64,000 nt of DNA, from positions 880,803,043 to 880,867,042 of the forward strand of contig NC_133658.1 in the NCBI RefSeq assembly GCF_037893015.1. The letters are read 5' to 3'. Every line of letters begins with the position of its first letter. Within the stretch, counting starts at the first letter, position 1. Under the pieces are notes generated by a model. It made no database searches, was not told where the DNA came from, and saw only the letters and a list, made by a program, of their open reading frames with translations. This DNA comes from Macrotis lagotis. Lineage: Eukaryota > Chordata > Mammalia > Peramelemorphia > Peramelidae. Made by a program: the position numbers and the translations under genes. Shown in pieces: positions 26,601 to 33,689 of this stretch.

Positions 26601-29600
26601 TCAGCATGGCTGGAGATGGCCCTGGATGCAAAAGCATGAGACAGAAGGTGGAGTGACCAAGGGACCACAGAACTCCCAGGAAAGGGTAATGCATAACAAG
26701 CCTGGAGAGACAGGAGAAAGGAAAGATCTTTAAAGGACAAACAGACAAGTTTATCTTTGATCCTGAAGGTGACAGGGAACCACTTGAGTTTGTGAAGTAA
26801 GGAAGCAACATGGTCAGAACATGTAGCTCAGGAAAATCACTTTAGTGACCACTTGGAGGTAGAGTGGAGGAGAGACAGTCATGATCCAGGGAGAAAAAAT
26901 TGGCAGACCACTGAAGAGATGATGGGCCTAACCTGGATGGCAGTAGTGTCAAAAAAAATGTTATGGAGATGTGGAGGTAGAAAGCCAAGATGTTGAAACT
27001 GACTGGTTATGTTGGAAAGTGAGGAATTAAGGATGACACAAAACCAAAAAGATGGTGGTGACTTCACGTCAAAATGAGAGAAGTACAAGAAGATAGGGGT
27101 TTGGAAGAAAAAGTAAGAGTGAGCCATGTTCAGTCAGCCAAGGCTAGTCTGAGATGTCTATAGAACATCTCAATAGAAATGTTCCATAGGCACCAGTGGG
27201 ATAGGACTGGCCTATAGGAAAGAAACTACAACTGTCCACAAGTTTGAGAATTATCTGCTAGAGATAATAATTCAATTCTCAAAAGTTGATTCAGTCATCT
27301 GAAGAATATGCAAAGAGAAATGAAAAGGAGGCCCAGCAAAGAAGTTTGGAAGCCTCCCATGTCAGGGGGTATGAATGACAGAGATAAAGACTCAAGAGAC
27401 TGAGAAGGAGGCTCAGATAGAGAAGAATCAAGAAAGGCACCATCAGGAAAACTCAGAAAAGAGATTCTCTGTAAAAGAAAGAACGGTCAATAGTGTCAAA
27501 AGGTATAGCAAGATAAGAAGGAATGAGGACTGAGAAAAAGTCATTAGATCTAACAAGAGATCATTGGTCACTTTGGAGAAGAAAATTTCAGTTGATAGAA
27601 GATGGGGAAGATATCTTGTCAGAAGAGAAGACATGGAAGAAACCAATGTAAATAACTTTTTGAAGAAGTCTGACAGAGAAAGTGAGGAAATAGGATGATA
27701 GTGGATATGATAGGATTAGTGAGAGTTTTTAAGTATAAGGAAGTCAGAAAATTTTTTAAGCTTGTAGGGAAAGAATCAATAGCTGAGGAGAAACTGAAAA
27801 ACAGAAAAAGGAGAAGATCCTGGGGATTATCTGCTGGAGAAGATGGGAGGGGATGGAATAGGAGGGGACAGCCTTGATGAGAAGAAAGGCCACTTCTTAT
27901 CAGGAGAAAGTAGCAGTCAAGGAGTTGTGAGATGAAGGAAGAAGATGCCAAAGTAAAATGTCCCATTTTTCTCAATTTTTCTTATATTTCAATTAGGCAA
28001 GGTCTTCAGCTAAGATGGAGAGCAAGGATATTTAGAAGGAGTAGAAAGTTTAGTATTGTCATGCCCAAATGGGTCCAAGTTGTATTTACATGATAATCCC
28101 TAATATAACATTACCCCAAACTGATCCTTTGGCTCTCACTTGATGTAGAATCAATACTTCTTGAGGAAAATTCATTTTAAATCTGCTTCTCTAAAACTTC
28201 TAGCCATTACTCAAAATTCTGGTATCAGTGATCATTTCTAATCATTCTTCCACATGACAGCACTACAAATATCATGTCCTTCCCCACCTCAAAGTATTCT
28301 TTCTCTTCTTTAAGATAAAACATCCCTAGTTCCTTCACTTGATACTCATATGGCATGATGATGATGATGATTTTCCAGATTGTCAGTATCCTCCTTATTA
28401 TATGGCCCTCCAAAACTGAACACAATACTCCAGATGTAGGCTGACCAGGGCAAAGTACAATAGAAGTATTCTCTCTCTTATTCTGAACAATACCTTCTAT
28501 TAATGCTCTATAAAAACACATTAGCTTCTTTGGCTGCCATGTTATATTATTGATTTTGATTAAGTACAGAGAGACTCTAATCTCCTTTGTTCTAGACATA
28601 CTCTCTTAATATAGCATTTTTTACTTCAGTAAACATGATACTGATTCAGTGAGCATTCAGTCCAAACCTCTAGTTCTTTTCCAGAAAAACTGCAATCTAG
28701 TCATGTCTTCCCCATCTTGTATTCATGAAATCAGTTTTTTGAATCCTGGTGTAAACTTTACATTTATTCCTATGTTAATATATTCCTCTCAATATTTTAG
28801 CCCATCAAAATCTTTCTGGATCCTATGTCACTCTGTGTTACCTACATAAATGTTTGTCATTGATAAAAAATGTGAAGGAGCACAGGGTCAAAAGATGATT
28901 CCTGAGACACTCCATTAGAAACATCCTTCTAAACTAACAATAAATCATTAATGACAATTTTTTTGTCATTCAATCATTAAACTAATTTAGAATAATCTAA
29001 CTATACCATTTTACTGTCTATTCTTATTCACAGATCCTTTTTATTTTCCCTAATACATTGTGTCATCAAAATCTTTAGACTATATGTCGAATGAGTGAAT
29101 TAAGTAAACATTCAGGCTATATCTAATGTTCACCCTTCATGGAAGAAATGTTTTCTCAGTACATTTCTATACAACAAAGATTTCTCTGGCATTACAATTA
29201 GAATTTGAGAATCTCAGAGCTGGGAGAGATCTCAAAGATTATGCAGTCCAATTCATACTTGAACAACCTCTATAACAATCCTGAGAAGTAGTTCTCTGGT
29301 GTCCACCTGAACCAGTAGAGCAAGGAACTCACAACCTACCAAACTGGATCTAATTGTTAGGAAAGTCTTCTTCTTATCAAGTCAATCTGCCTCTTCAACT
29401 TCCACCAATTATTTCTAGTTCTGCCTTGAGAGACCAACAAACAAGGCAAGTTGAATCCCTCTATCAGACCTAACAGCTACCTTCAAAATGGCTAACAGGC
29501 ATTAATTCCCAGGAATGCATTCCAATCTCCAAAGCTTATCTTCCAATAGTTAATATGCTCAGCAGAAATACTTGAAATTCAGCTAACAGAAATTTTGGAG

Positions 29601-32600
29601 ATAAATACTTAGAATACTGTAGACACTTTCCATTTTCCATGGCCTCTGCCCCCTCAAACAAATAAAATTATCCTTTCCTTTAACTGTATTCAAACACAGT
29701 GGGAAGAGCACTAGCTTTGAGGTGAAGCCATCCAAGTTCAAATACCATCTTGGTGTGGCCTTGGGCAAATGACTCAGTTTCAAATCTGTCAAATGATGAG
29801 GTGGATCTATTCTAGATAGTTTCTGAAGCTCTTTCCAAATCATTCTGGAAAATGATTTGGAACTATGCCCAAAGGGTTGTCAAATTGTGCATACCCTTTG
29901 ACCCAGAAATACCACACCTGGGTGTGTATCCCAGAAAGATAGAACAGCTCTTTTTGTGAAAACAAAGAATTGGATATTGAGGGGATAGCCATGAATTGGG
30001 GAATGGCTGAAAAAGATGTAGTAAATGACTGTGATGAAGCACTGTTGTTCTATAGGAAAAGACAAGAAAGGTGGTTTCCGAAAACCTGATTAGACTTAGA
30101 TGAAGTGATGCAAAGTAAAGTGAGCAGAACCAGATGGTTATACACAGCAACAACAATATTGTAATGATGGTTAATTGTAAATGATTTAAGCTATTCTGAT
30201 CAAGACAATGATTCAAAAAAAAATGACAAAAGACTCATGAGGAAAAATATTACCATCCCCAGGGAAGTGATGAACTCAATGCAAATTGAAGCATGCTTTT
30301 TTTTTTAAACTTCCTTCATTTTCCTGGGGATTTTTTTTTAGATTGTCTTCTTTCACAAATAGCAAATTTGGAAAATGTCTAATAAAACTTCACATTTATA
30401 ATCTATAACCATATTACTTTCCTTCTCAAGAAGGGTTAAAAATAAGGAAACAATTGGATCTGAAATTTGTAAAAAATGATGCTAAATTTTTACATATAAT
30501 TGCAAATTATTTAACAAAGTAAGGGGCAGCTAGGTGGTGCAGTGGATAGAGCACTGGCCTTGGAGTCAGAAGTATCTGAGTTCAAATCCAGCCTCAGACA
30601 ATAATGACCTAGCTGTGTGGCCTTGGGCAAGCCACTTAACCCCATTGCCTTGCAAAAACTAAAAAAAATAAAAATAAAAACTTTAAGAAATAAGAGTTTG
30701 GTTTATTAAATAAAACTTAGCTGAGAGCAATTTAAAGGGAGACATTTTCACCCCAATCAACATTTTTCAAAAGCAATACCAAACAACTAGGTTATATGCT
30801 CCCAGAAGACAAAGACAGGAATCACATCTATCATCTATGTAGTATATAATATAATATCCTACATAATTATGATAAGACTCAGAGTTCTTTAGACAATTAG
30901 GAGCAGAAGGTAATTTTTTTAAAAAACAGCATTTTTATGGTAGAAAAGAATTGTGAACCTAATAGATTCACATCAGTGGGGAAATGGTTGAATAACTTGT
31001 GCTATGTGAATAGAACAGAATATTATTGCTTGGTAAGAAATGACCATGGGGATCTAAGTGGAGCACAGTACAGCTCTAGGGCTGGGGTCAGGAAGACTCA
31101 TCTACCTGAGTTCAAATCTGACCTCAGACAATTTCTAGCTGTGTGACCCTGAACAAGTCACTTCACAAGTCACTTTCCTCATCTATAAAATGAGCTGGAA
31201 GAGGATATGTCAAATCACTCCAGTATCTGTCAAAAAAGTTCCAAAAGGGGTCATAAAGAGTTGAACATTACTGAAACCATAACAAAAAGAAATGATAAAA
31301 TATAAGGAATTTAATTAATAAGACAGAATAAAATAAACAAAAGAATAATATATACAACAACCACAAGAATAAATAAAAAGACCCCTAAAAGGAAGCAGAA
31401 CTCTGAGTAAATGAAAAATCAATAAAAACCCACAATAGATACTGAAACCTATCTCCCTCAGCTACCCAGGTTAGGCAGTGGTCTCAGGGCAGAATGTTGT
31501 ATACACCATCAGAAGAGGTCAACATCAAGAAACAAAGGAAAGTTCAGTTCCAAATGCTGGGAAGGAGAGTGTGTACAGAAATCACTATTGTAAAAAAAAA
31601 AAAAGAAATCAAAGGATATAAGACCTATTTTTTAAAAATATTCTACTAAAAAAAATAAAAATTGTCTAACATCAGAGGTGGCTAAGGTGGTGTAGTGGAT
31701 AAAGCACCGGCCCTGGAGTCAGGAGTACCTGGGTTCAAATCCAGTCTCAGACACTTAATAATTACCTAGCCATGTGGCCTTGGGCAAGCCACTTAACCCC
31801 GTTTGCCTGGCAAAAACCTAAAAAAAAAAAATGTTTAACATGAGACAGCTAGGTACCAGTAGATGGAGTGCTTACCCTGGAGTAAGGAGGACCTGAGTTC
31901 ATATTCAGCCTCAGAAACTTGATACTTACTAGCTGGGTGACCTTGGGCAAGTCACTTAACCCCACTGTCTCACCAAAAAAAAACCCTAACTCAAACCCCT
32001 CATTTTACAAATGAGGGAATGAAGGGGGGAGGGGAATAGAGTCTTCTCTGAGTTCACAAACATGTGTTAGAAGTATGGCTGGTCCAACCTCAAAGGCTCT
32101 TCTGTTCCTAGTCAGGTTCTGCTGCTAATTCTCCAAGCTGTTCTCTTACAGGCTGGATCAGCCTCCTCCCCCCCGGCAGCTCCACATTGTACTCCTAGAC
32201 ATCTCCCTGATATCTCATCCCAACCCTGGACTCTTCTCCCTGGCAACTCACTGCAGGCCCTTCCTCTGACTTACAGATTCCCAACCAGAACCTTGATTTT
32301 AACTTCATTCCAGGCTGCTCTCCATCTGCTCCCCACTCCCAGTCTGGGCCTCCCAGGACTCTCTCCACAAAACACCCAGTATTTTAGCCCGCCCTCCCCA
32401 CATAAATTTTCAGATTTCTTTCTTCAGTTCCCTTCCCCATTTGAAAGTAAGTTCCCAGAGGACAAGTAAACAGTCTTACAGCTAGAATTTGTATTCCCAG
32501 AACTTAACACAGCAAACTTTAATGATGCTTATAGACTTGACTTTCTATCCTACCCTGCTTTCAGAAAATCGATTTGAATTTCACATTAATAAAGTAGTAC

Positions 32601-32965
32601 ATACTTTATAAAGACAGAACCTCAGATCACATGAAATCTTATTTCTAAAACTACTTGTCATATATAAAACCTATAGCAAAAGAATGGTAAACTAAAGTTA
32701 TTTTGTCAAATGAAATAAGGCATGTAAACTGCAAATTCAAATGTGAACTTAAGTAGTGACTTTTAGATACATTGTTATTTAAAAAAGTGAAGAAATTTTA
32801 TTTATCTGAATAGAAATTGGAATCTTAGCTATAAAGGAGCATACAAAGACAAGCAAATATGTCCTTACCTTTTAGAAGTGCCACAGAAAGTTGGTCAGTA
32901 TTCAAATTATTGACATATTTGCCCAAATAAGTATTGAGAACCCAGGCTACAAGACCTTCCAACAT
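2549..32965 (-). CDS. VPS13D: VPS13D, N-terminal part (exons 2-18 of a spliced gene; continues left of the window)
   Basis: Intermembrane bridge-like lipid transfer protein VPS13D. Seventeen exons on the minus strand join in frame (2,236 coding bases, 745 codons plus one base) and match the N-terminus of mammalian VPS13D nearly residue for residue. All introns are GT-AG and every phase fits its neighbour. Residues 1 to about 115 are the chorein N-terminal domain ([15 protein letters not shown], then [16 protein letters not shown]); the rest is the start of the hydrophobic groove. Known of the family: VPS13 proteins are long rods that carry bulk phospholipid between membranes; VPS13D acts at ER contacts with mitochondria and peroxisomes through VAP and Miro, is essential in mammals, and its loss causes recessive ataxia. 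The full protein is about 4,400 residues, so roughly 17% is here. The ubiquitin-binding, VAB and C-terminal domains lie off the left edge. No frameshift or internal stop was seen, so the gene looks functional. Confidence 0.97.
2682..3910. other. VPS13D intron 17: unique stretch, L2 end and a SINE
   Basis: 2735-3080 is a GC-richer stretch of unknown origin with an open frame on the plus strand that has no recognisable domain. 3180-3275 resembles an L2 3' end (cttgcttaataaatgtgtg). The rest is a SINE and unique sequence. Confidence 0.5.
3404..3555 (+). mobile_element. SINE (WSINE1-like), full length
   Basis: Complete copy with A tail. Flanks gaaataaatacct and gaaagaaatacct form a 13-base target duplication with one mismatch. 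Confidence 0.9.
3911..4041 (-). CDS. VPS13D: VPS13D exon 17, residues 658-701
   Basis: 131 bases, acceptor ATCTTCTAG|GTT, donor ATC|GTGAGT. Reads [20 protein letters not shown] then a [20 protein letters not shown] helix and DFI. Confidence 0.96.
4042..4873. other. VPS13D intron 16, no features seen
   Basis: AT-rich sequence with A runs. No repeat or exon recognised. Confidence 0.6.
4874..5044 (-). CDS. VPS13D: VPS13D exon 16, residues 601-657
   Basis: 171 bases, acceptor TTTTCTAG|CTA, donor TCAG|GTTAAC (a weak donor). Reads [20 protein letters not shown], then [20 protein letters not shown] and [17 protein letters not shown]. The PLNIVYN...VADFF block is one of the best conserved VPS13 signatures. 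Confidence 0.97.
5524..5599 (-). CDS. VPS13D: VPS13D exon 15, residues 576-600
   Basis: 76 bases, too short for an ORF scan. Acceptor GTATAATAG|CAA has a poor pyrimidine tract; donor CCAG|GTAAGT. Reads [20 protein letters not shown] then SDQCP, a Ser-rich linker. Its phases (0 in, 1 out) match exons 14 and 16, so it is needed for the frame. Confidence 0.9.
5600..6484. other. VPS13D intron 14, no features seen
   Basis: Unique-looking AT-rich DNA. Plus-strand open frames of 72 and 89 codons here are chance. Intron 15 (5045-5523) is likewise featureless. Confidence 0.6.
6485..6615 (-). CDS. VPS13D: VPS13D exon 14, residues 532-575
   Basis: 131 bases, acceptor CTTTTCCAG|ATG, donor CCT|GTATGT. 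Reads [20 protein letters not shown] then [20 protein letters not shown] and FPNP. Confidence 0.96.
6616..7696. repeat. VPS13D intron 13 with MIR-like and L2 remnants
   Basis: 6890-6990 has the old phrase ggctggactaagtggcc followed by cccttccaac. 7040-7170 is a reverse L2 3' end (ttattaagcatttactatgtt, then ccctgccctcaaagaatt). 7190-7350 looks like a reverse MIR. Confidence 0.5.
7697..7876 (-). CDS. VPS13D: VPS13D exon 13, residues 472-531
   Basis: 180 bases, acceptor CATTTTTCAG|GCA, donor TCAG|GTAGGG. Reads [20 protein letters not shown], then [20 protein letters not shown] and an [10 protein letters not shown] strand. Alternating groove strands. Confidence 0.96.
7877..9653. other. VPS13D intron 12, mostly unique with one MIR remnant
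   Basis: 8170-8390 resembles a reverse MIR (catctcatctgat, cacatagctagcaaat). 9100-9600 is GC-richer but codes for nothing recognisable on either strand. Confidence 0.5.
9654..9855 (-). CDS. VPS13D: VPS13D exon 12, residues 405-471
   Basis: 202 bases, acceptor TTTGGAGCAG|AGC, donor CTGG|GTATGT. After a variable Ser/Pro segment it has [20 protein letters not shown], a Trp/Gly-rich loop, then [10 protein letters not shown]. The variable segment differs most from human among these exons, while the Trp/Gly loop is unchanged. Confidence 0.95.
10003..10104 (-). CDS. VPS13D: VPS13D exon 11, residues 371-404
   Basis: 102 bases, phase 0 both sides, acceptor GTGGACTAG|GAG, donor GAG|GTAAGT. Reads [20 protein letters not shown] then [14 protein letters not shown], an acidic then basic helix; [10 protein letters not shown] is conserved in the family. 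Confidence 0.95.
10105..12618. other. VPS13D intron 10: AT microsatellite, L2 end, CORE-SINE
   Basis: 10527-10602 is an (AATA/ATA)n tract ending in agtagtagt. 11710-11775 resembles an L2 3' end. 11790-12095 is an old plus-strand CORE-SINE (ggagtcaggaagacatgag, then actttcctcatccaaaag) with an attatt tail. The remaining 1.2 kb is unique AT-rich DNA. Confidence 0.5.
12619..12787 (-). CDS. VPS13D: VPS13D exon 10, residues 314-370
   Basis: 169 bases, acceptor AATATTTCAG|T, donor GAG|GTGAGA. Reads [20 protein letters not shown], then [20 protein letters not shown] and DKYFNKLKG. The W-WYFA and RR-RDAVSYT region is the conserved interdomain strand plus helix of VPS13 proteins. Confidence 0.96.
12942..13062 (-). 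mobile_element. SINE fragment, diverged
   Basis: Reverse copy keeping cttgcccaaggcag, taattattaagtgtctgagg and tgctgcccc, with internal losses. Confidence 0.7.
13722..13822 (-). CDS. VPS13D: VPS13D exon 9, residues 281-313
   Basis: 101 bases, donor GAGAA|GTAAGA. Reads [20 protein letters not shown] then [13 protein letters not shown]. The acceptor used is GAAAAG|CTG because human protein keeps the LQ; a second AG six bases on (CTGCAG|TAT) would remove LQ. Confidence 0.95.
14067..14237 (-). CDS. VPS13D: VPS13D exon 8, residues 224-280
   Basis: 171 bases, acceptor TGACTGTCAG|GAG, donor CAG|GTAGGG. Reads [20 protein letters not shown], then [20 protein letters not shown] and a strand ending [10 protein letters not shown]. 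Conserved LEPV and LETIPLKLS elements mark the groove. Confidence 0.96.
14238..15063. other. VPS13D intron 7, AT-rich, no features seen
   Basis: A T run at 14329-14341 and A/T-rich sequence. No repeat family recognised. Confidence 0.55.
15064..15168 (-). CDS. VPS13D: VPS13D exon 7, residues 189-223
   Basis: 105 bases, phase 0 on both sides, acceptor TACTTTAG|GTA, donor CAG|GTAGGT. Reads [20 protein letters not shown] then [15 protein letters not shown]. The YWD strand is the groove strand conserved in the family. Confidence 0.96.
15325..15560 (-). repeat. MIR-like repeat in intron 6
   Basis: Phrases tcctcattttacaaatgg and gagttgaactcagtctgcctga follow the layout of a reversed MIR. Confidence 0.5.
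15665..15781 (-). CDS. VPS13D: VPS13D exon 6, residues 150-188
   Basis: 117 bases, acceptor CTGTTTCAG|TTA, donor CCT|GTAAGT. Starts [12 protein letters not shown], the strand diagnostic of VPS13 proteins (IxDVHIRYED in paralogues), then [20 protein letters not shown]. Two residues after FED differ from human (DK for GV). Confidence 0.96.
15782..16516. other. VPS13D intron 5, left part, no features seen
   Basis: Unique-looking sequence between exon 6 and a SINE. Confidence 0.5.
16517..16669 (+). mobile_element. SINE (WSINE1-like), full length
   Basis: Complete copy. The duplication aaaaatcaggtt flanks it (16505-16516 and 16670-16681). Confidence 0.88.
16682..17334. other. Intron 5 middle, with a short TA repeat
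   Basis: (TA)n at 17096-17114 after an A run. Otherwise nothing recognised. Confidence 0.5.
17335..17725 (+). mobile_element. Old CORE-SINE interrupted by a younger SINE
   Basis: The outer SINE runs 17335-17443 (cctcagttttctcaattataaaatgag) and resumes at 17591 (ctataaaatgaac...gaaatggcaaaccacaccagta). The inner SINE fills about 17447-17590. The repeated ataaaatga is the target duplication. Confidence 0.8.
18066..18146 (-). CDS. VPS13D: VPS13D exon 5, residues 123-149
   Basis: 81 bases, acceptor CCCTTTCAG|AAT, donor GAA|GTGAGTG. Reads [20 protein letters not shown] then RIVENIE, the family strand that leads into the lipid groove (VTRIVENIE). Only 78 bases of intron part it from exon 4, a very short intron. 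Confidence 0.96.
18225..18415 (-). CDS. VPS13D: VPS13D exon 4, residues 59-122
   Basis: 191 bases, acceptor CTTCTAG|GTG, donor AAG|GTAAGG. Contains [20 protein letters not shown], the chorein beta-strand with the PW...I pattern shared by VPS13 and ATG2 proteins, then a charged helix with [20 protein letters not shown]. In human the fourth residue before RALLQ is likewise basic. Confidence 0.96.
18430..18838 (+). mobile_element. L1 3' end fragment
   Basis: Matches four other copies in the window by order of phrases: gatgatcaactatgacagac, the purine tract ggaaggaagggaggaag, then gttgaaaactacttttgc and an A-rich end. Confidence 0.7.
20905..21065 (-). mobile_element. SINE 1 of 3 inside the HAL1 3' UTR
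   Basis: Reverse, diverged, GC-rich copy (cttgcaagcggctgg ... ctgctgcgccactcagct). The HAL1 copy at the left edge lacks it at the matching place (near 1845), so it is an insertion. Confidence 0.75.
21285..21410 (-). mobile_element. SINE 2 of 3 inside the HAL1 3' UTR
   Basis: Reverse copy after an (ATT)n tract (21257-21283): ggtggcctgcctggggccgc, tgtctgaggccggatttaga, ccgcccct. GC-rich variant. Confidence 0.75.
21430..21597 (-). mobile_element. SINE 3 of 3 inside the HAL1 3' UTR
   Basis: Reverse copy: ggtttttgcagggcagtggg, cacacagctgggtgattg, actgcgccacctggct. It lies next to SINE 2 with only a T-rich spacer. Confidence 0.75.
21790..21945 (+). mobile_element. SINE, with internal deletion
   Basis: Plus-strand copy in which the segment ctagctgtgtggc is missing between taattacc and ttgggcaag. 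A-rich tail. Confidence 0.8.
21946..22929. other. Intron 3 spacer with GT repeat and L2 end
   Basis: (GT)n at 22213-22246. 22690-22760 resembles an L2 3' end (agacactcaataaatgcttg). The rest is unassigned. Confidence 0.5.
22930..23300 (+). mobile_element. L1 3' end fragment
   Basis: Order of phrases as in the copy at 18.4 kb (gatgatcaaccctgatggac, tatccagagaaagaattatg, G-rich tract, aataaataaaa tail). Confidence 0.65.
23373..23450 (-). CDS. VPS13D: VPS13D exon 3, residues 33-58
   Basis: 78 bases between TTGTAG| and |GTAGGT. Reads [20 protein letters not shown] then FEVKAG, the conserved second half of the chorein motif ([10 protein letters not shown]). Phase 1 in, phase 1 out, so skipping it would keep the frame. 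Confidence 0.96.
23451..24362. other. Intron 2, right part, with CORE-SINE remnant
   Basis: 23840-23890 resembles an L2 end and 24005-24170 an old CORE-SINE (ctgagtttggagt ... cttttcaactctaattctatga). Otherwise unassigned. Confidence 0.45.
24363..24517 (-). mobile_element. SINE (WSINE1-like), full length
   Basis: Perfect 12-base duplication cttatcatttct (24351-24362, 24518-24529). Confidence 0.92.
24530..25960. other. Intron 2 spacer, largely unassigned
   Basis: 24850-24965 resembles an L2 3' end (agcatttaataaagtgactgac). The rest is AT-rich with chance open frames. Confidence 0.45.
26278..26626 (+). mobile_element. Older marsupial SINE inserted in L2, itself split
   Basis: Phrases ccttcattctcaaagaagaa, catgacatcagggaactgat and agatggccctggatg mark the family. 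A perfect 12-base duplication tgcaaaagcatg (26266-26277, 26627-26638) flanks it. I cannot give the family name with certainty. Confidence 0.7.
26302..26461 (-). mobile_element. SINE (WSINE1-like) inside the older SINE
   Basis: Full reverse copy with its own duplication ccttcattctc (26291-26301, 26462-26472). Confidence 0.9.
28200..29140. repeat. Ancient interspersed repeat, possibly CR1/L3-type
   Basis: Phrases cacaatactccagatgtagg, ctgaccagggcaaagtacaa, ttggctgccatgttatatta and gacactccattagaaacat follow a text I know from old amniote repeats. The family name is uncertain. A (GAT)n tract is at 28356-28370. Confidence 0.4.
29190..29849. other. Intron 2: old repeat remnants
   Basis: 29200-29470 has the phrase gagaatctcagagctggga with a long diverged continuation. 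29690-29840 is an old CORE-SINE (agtgggaagagcactagctt, cttgggcaaatgactcag). Confidence 0.4.
29850..30340 (+). mobile_element. L1 3' region fragment
   Basis: Phrases ccctttgacccagaaatacc, tgaattggggaatggctgaa and gtgagcagaaccagatgg belong to the ORF2 end and 3' UTR of marsupial L1. Confidence 0.65.
30341..30521. other. Short spacer, nothing seen
   Basis: AT-rich, unassigned. Confidence 0.4.
30522..30682 (+). mobile_element. SINE (WSINE1-like)
   Basis: Nearly complete copy with a short loss around cagacaataatgacc. A-rich tail. Confidence 0.88.
30925..31045 (+). mobile_element. L1 ORF2 C-terminal remnant
   Basis: Translates [19 protein letters not shown], like the WIKKMWYIYTMEYYAA end of L1 ORF2. 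It stops where a SINE begins. Confidence 0.6.
31046..31285 (+). mobile_element. Older CORE-SINE
   Basis: Has cagctctagggctgggg, ctagctgtgtgaccctgaac, then tcctcatctataaaatgagc and the tail part ggggtcataaagagttgaac. Confidence 0.65.
31672..31832 (+). mobile_element. SINE (WSINE1-like)
   Basis: Complete copy. Flanks tgtctaacatcag and tgtttaacatgag are an imperfect target duplication. Confidence 0.88.
31842..31985 (+). mobile_element. SINE, diverged, directly after the previous one
   Basis: gacagctaggtaccagtaga ... cttgggcaagtcacttaac with a short A tail. Same orientation as its neighbour. Confidence 0.8.
31990..32868. other. Intron 2 left end: C-rich stretch and L2 end
   Basis: 32080-32400 is a pyrimidine-rich unique stretch. 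32430-32550 resembles an L2 3' end (gaaagtaagttcccagagga). The rest is AT-rich and unassigned. Confidence 0.4.
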
Positions 32966-33036
32966 GACTGTTTCTAGAAGGGTTTTAAGACTCTAATGTC
33001 ATTCTCTTTCACATGCACTCATGGTTACAGAGGAAT
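32869..33036 (-). CDS. VPS13D: VPS13D exon 2: 5' UTR end and start codon, residues 1-32
   Basis: Acceptor TTCTTCTCTATAG|A gives exon start 33036; donor AAAAG|GTAAGG gives the end 32869. The start codon is at 32963-32965 with G at -3 and T at +4, a moderate context. Coding part 97 bases (phase 1 end) reads [20 protein letters not shown] and onward, the chorein helix of the VPS13 family. The 71 bases of UTR hold two upstream ATGs. Confidence 0.95.
32999..33022 (-). promoter_or_regulatory. Upstream ORF in the VPS13D 5' UTR
   Basis: ATG at 33020-33022 opens seven codons (MSACERE) and a TGA, ending 33 bases before the main start. A second ATG inside it (GCATGTGA) is stopped at once. Its effect is inference. 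Confidence 0.5.
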
Positions 33037-33490
33037 CTATAGAGAAGAAATGAGAAGAAATGGAATTACTTAGGTGAATCTTCTAAGCAGCCCTCAAGCA
33101 TATCCATATTTTTTGGCAGCTAAAGTAATTTCAATTCAGATATTTAAAATCCAAACTAGATCCAAAAATCTATTTTAAAAAATCTTAGTGAATTACTCAA
33201 TGAGAATACCAACAATTTGCTTTCATCAGGATGAATCAAATTAAAGCTGAAGTTATTCTACTTTCCTGAGAACCAATGCTCATCACTTTTTCCTGTATTT
33301 GTCTCAAAAGGTCACCCTAATTCAGATTTGAAAATCAGGTCATTATGGAGGGGATAAGAATCTAGAAAGGAGCCTTCTTCAGGTTGGGGTTGAACTAGAT
33401 GGACTTTGAGATGTCCCTTCCAAATGTGAAATTCTGATTGTTTTGGAGGGAATTCATTCACATACTATAGATAAATCTGAAGAAATAAAA
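33037..33490. other. Intron 1, left end, little seen
   Basis: Contains the old phrase ggttggggttgaactagatg at 33380-33400, a MIR-type remnant. Confidence 0.45.
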
Positions 33491-33495
33491 GCGGG

Positions 33496-33665
33496 GGGGC
33501 GGCTAGGTGGCGGCTAGGTGGTGCAGCGGATAAAGCACCGGCCCTGGAGTCAGGAGTACCTGGGTTCAAATCCGGTCTCAGGTCTCAGACATTTAATGAT
33601 TACTTAGCTGTGTGGCCTTGGGCAAGCCACTTAACCCCATTTGCCTTGCAAAAACCTAAAAAAAT
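33496..33665 (+). mobile_element. SINE with two small internal duplications
   Basis: Full WSINE1-like copy in which cggctaggtgg occurs twice in a row at the 5' end and ggtctca twice in the middle. Confidence 0.9.
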
Positions 33666-33689
33666 AAAAATAAAAAAACACTTTTACTA

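Larger units (their letters stand above)
25965..28010 (-). mobile_element. L2 LINE copy, about 2 kb, interrupted
   Basis: Read on the minus strand the right-hand end of the element (25965-26060) is an L2 3' end (gaatgtaagctccttgaggg, then tgtttgatacatgattgatt). Going right, the long stretch follows the known L2-type text (agggaaccacttgagtttgtga, caatagtgtcaaaaggtatag, tctgctggagaagatggg). No open frame survives. Confidence 0.6.
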
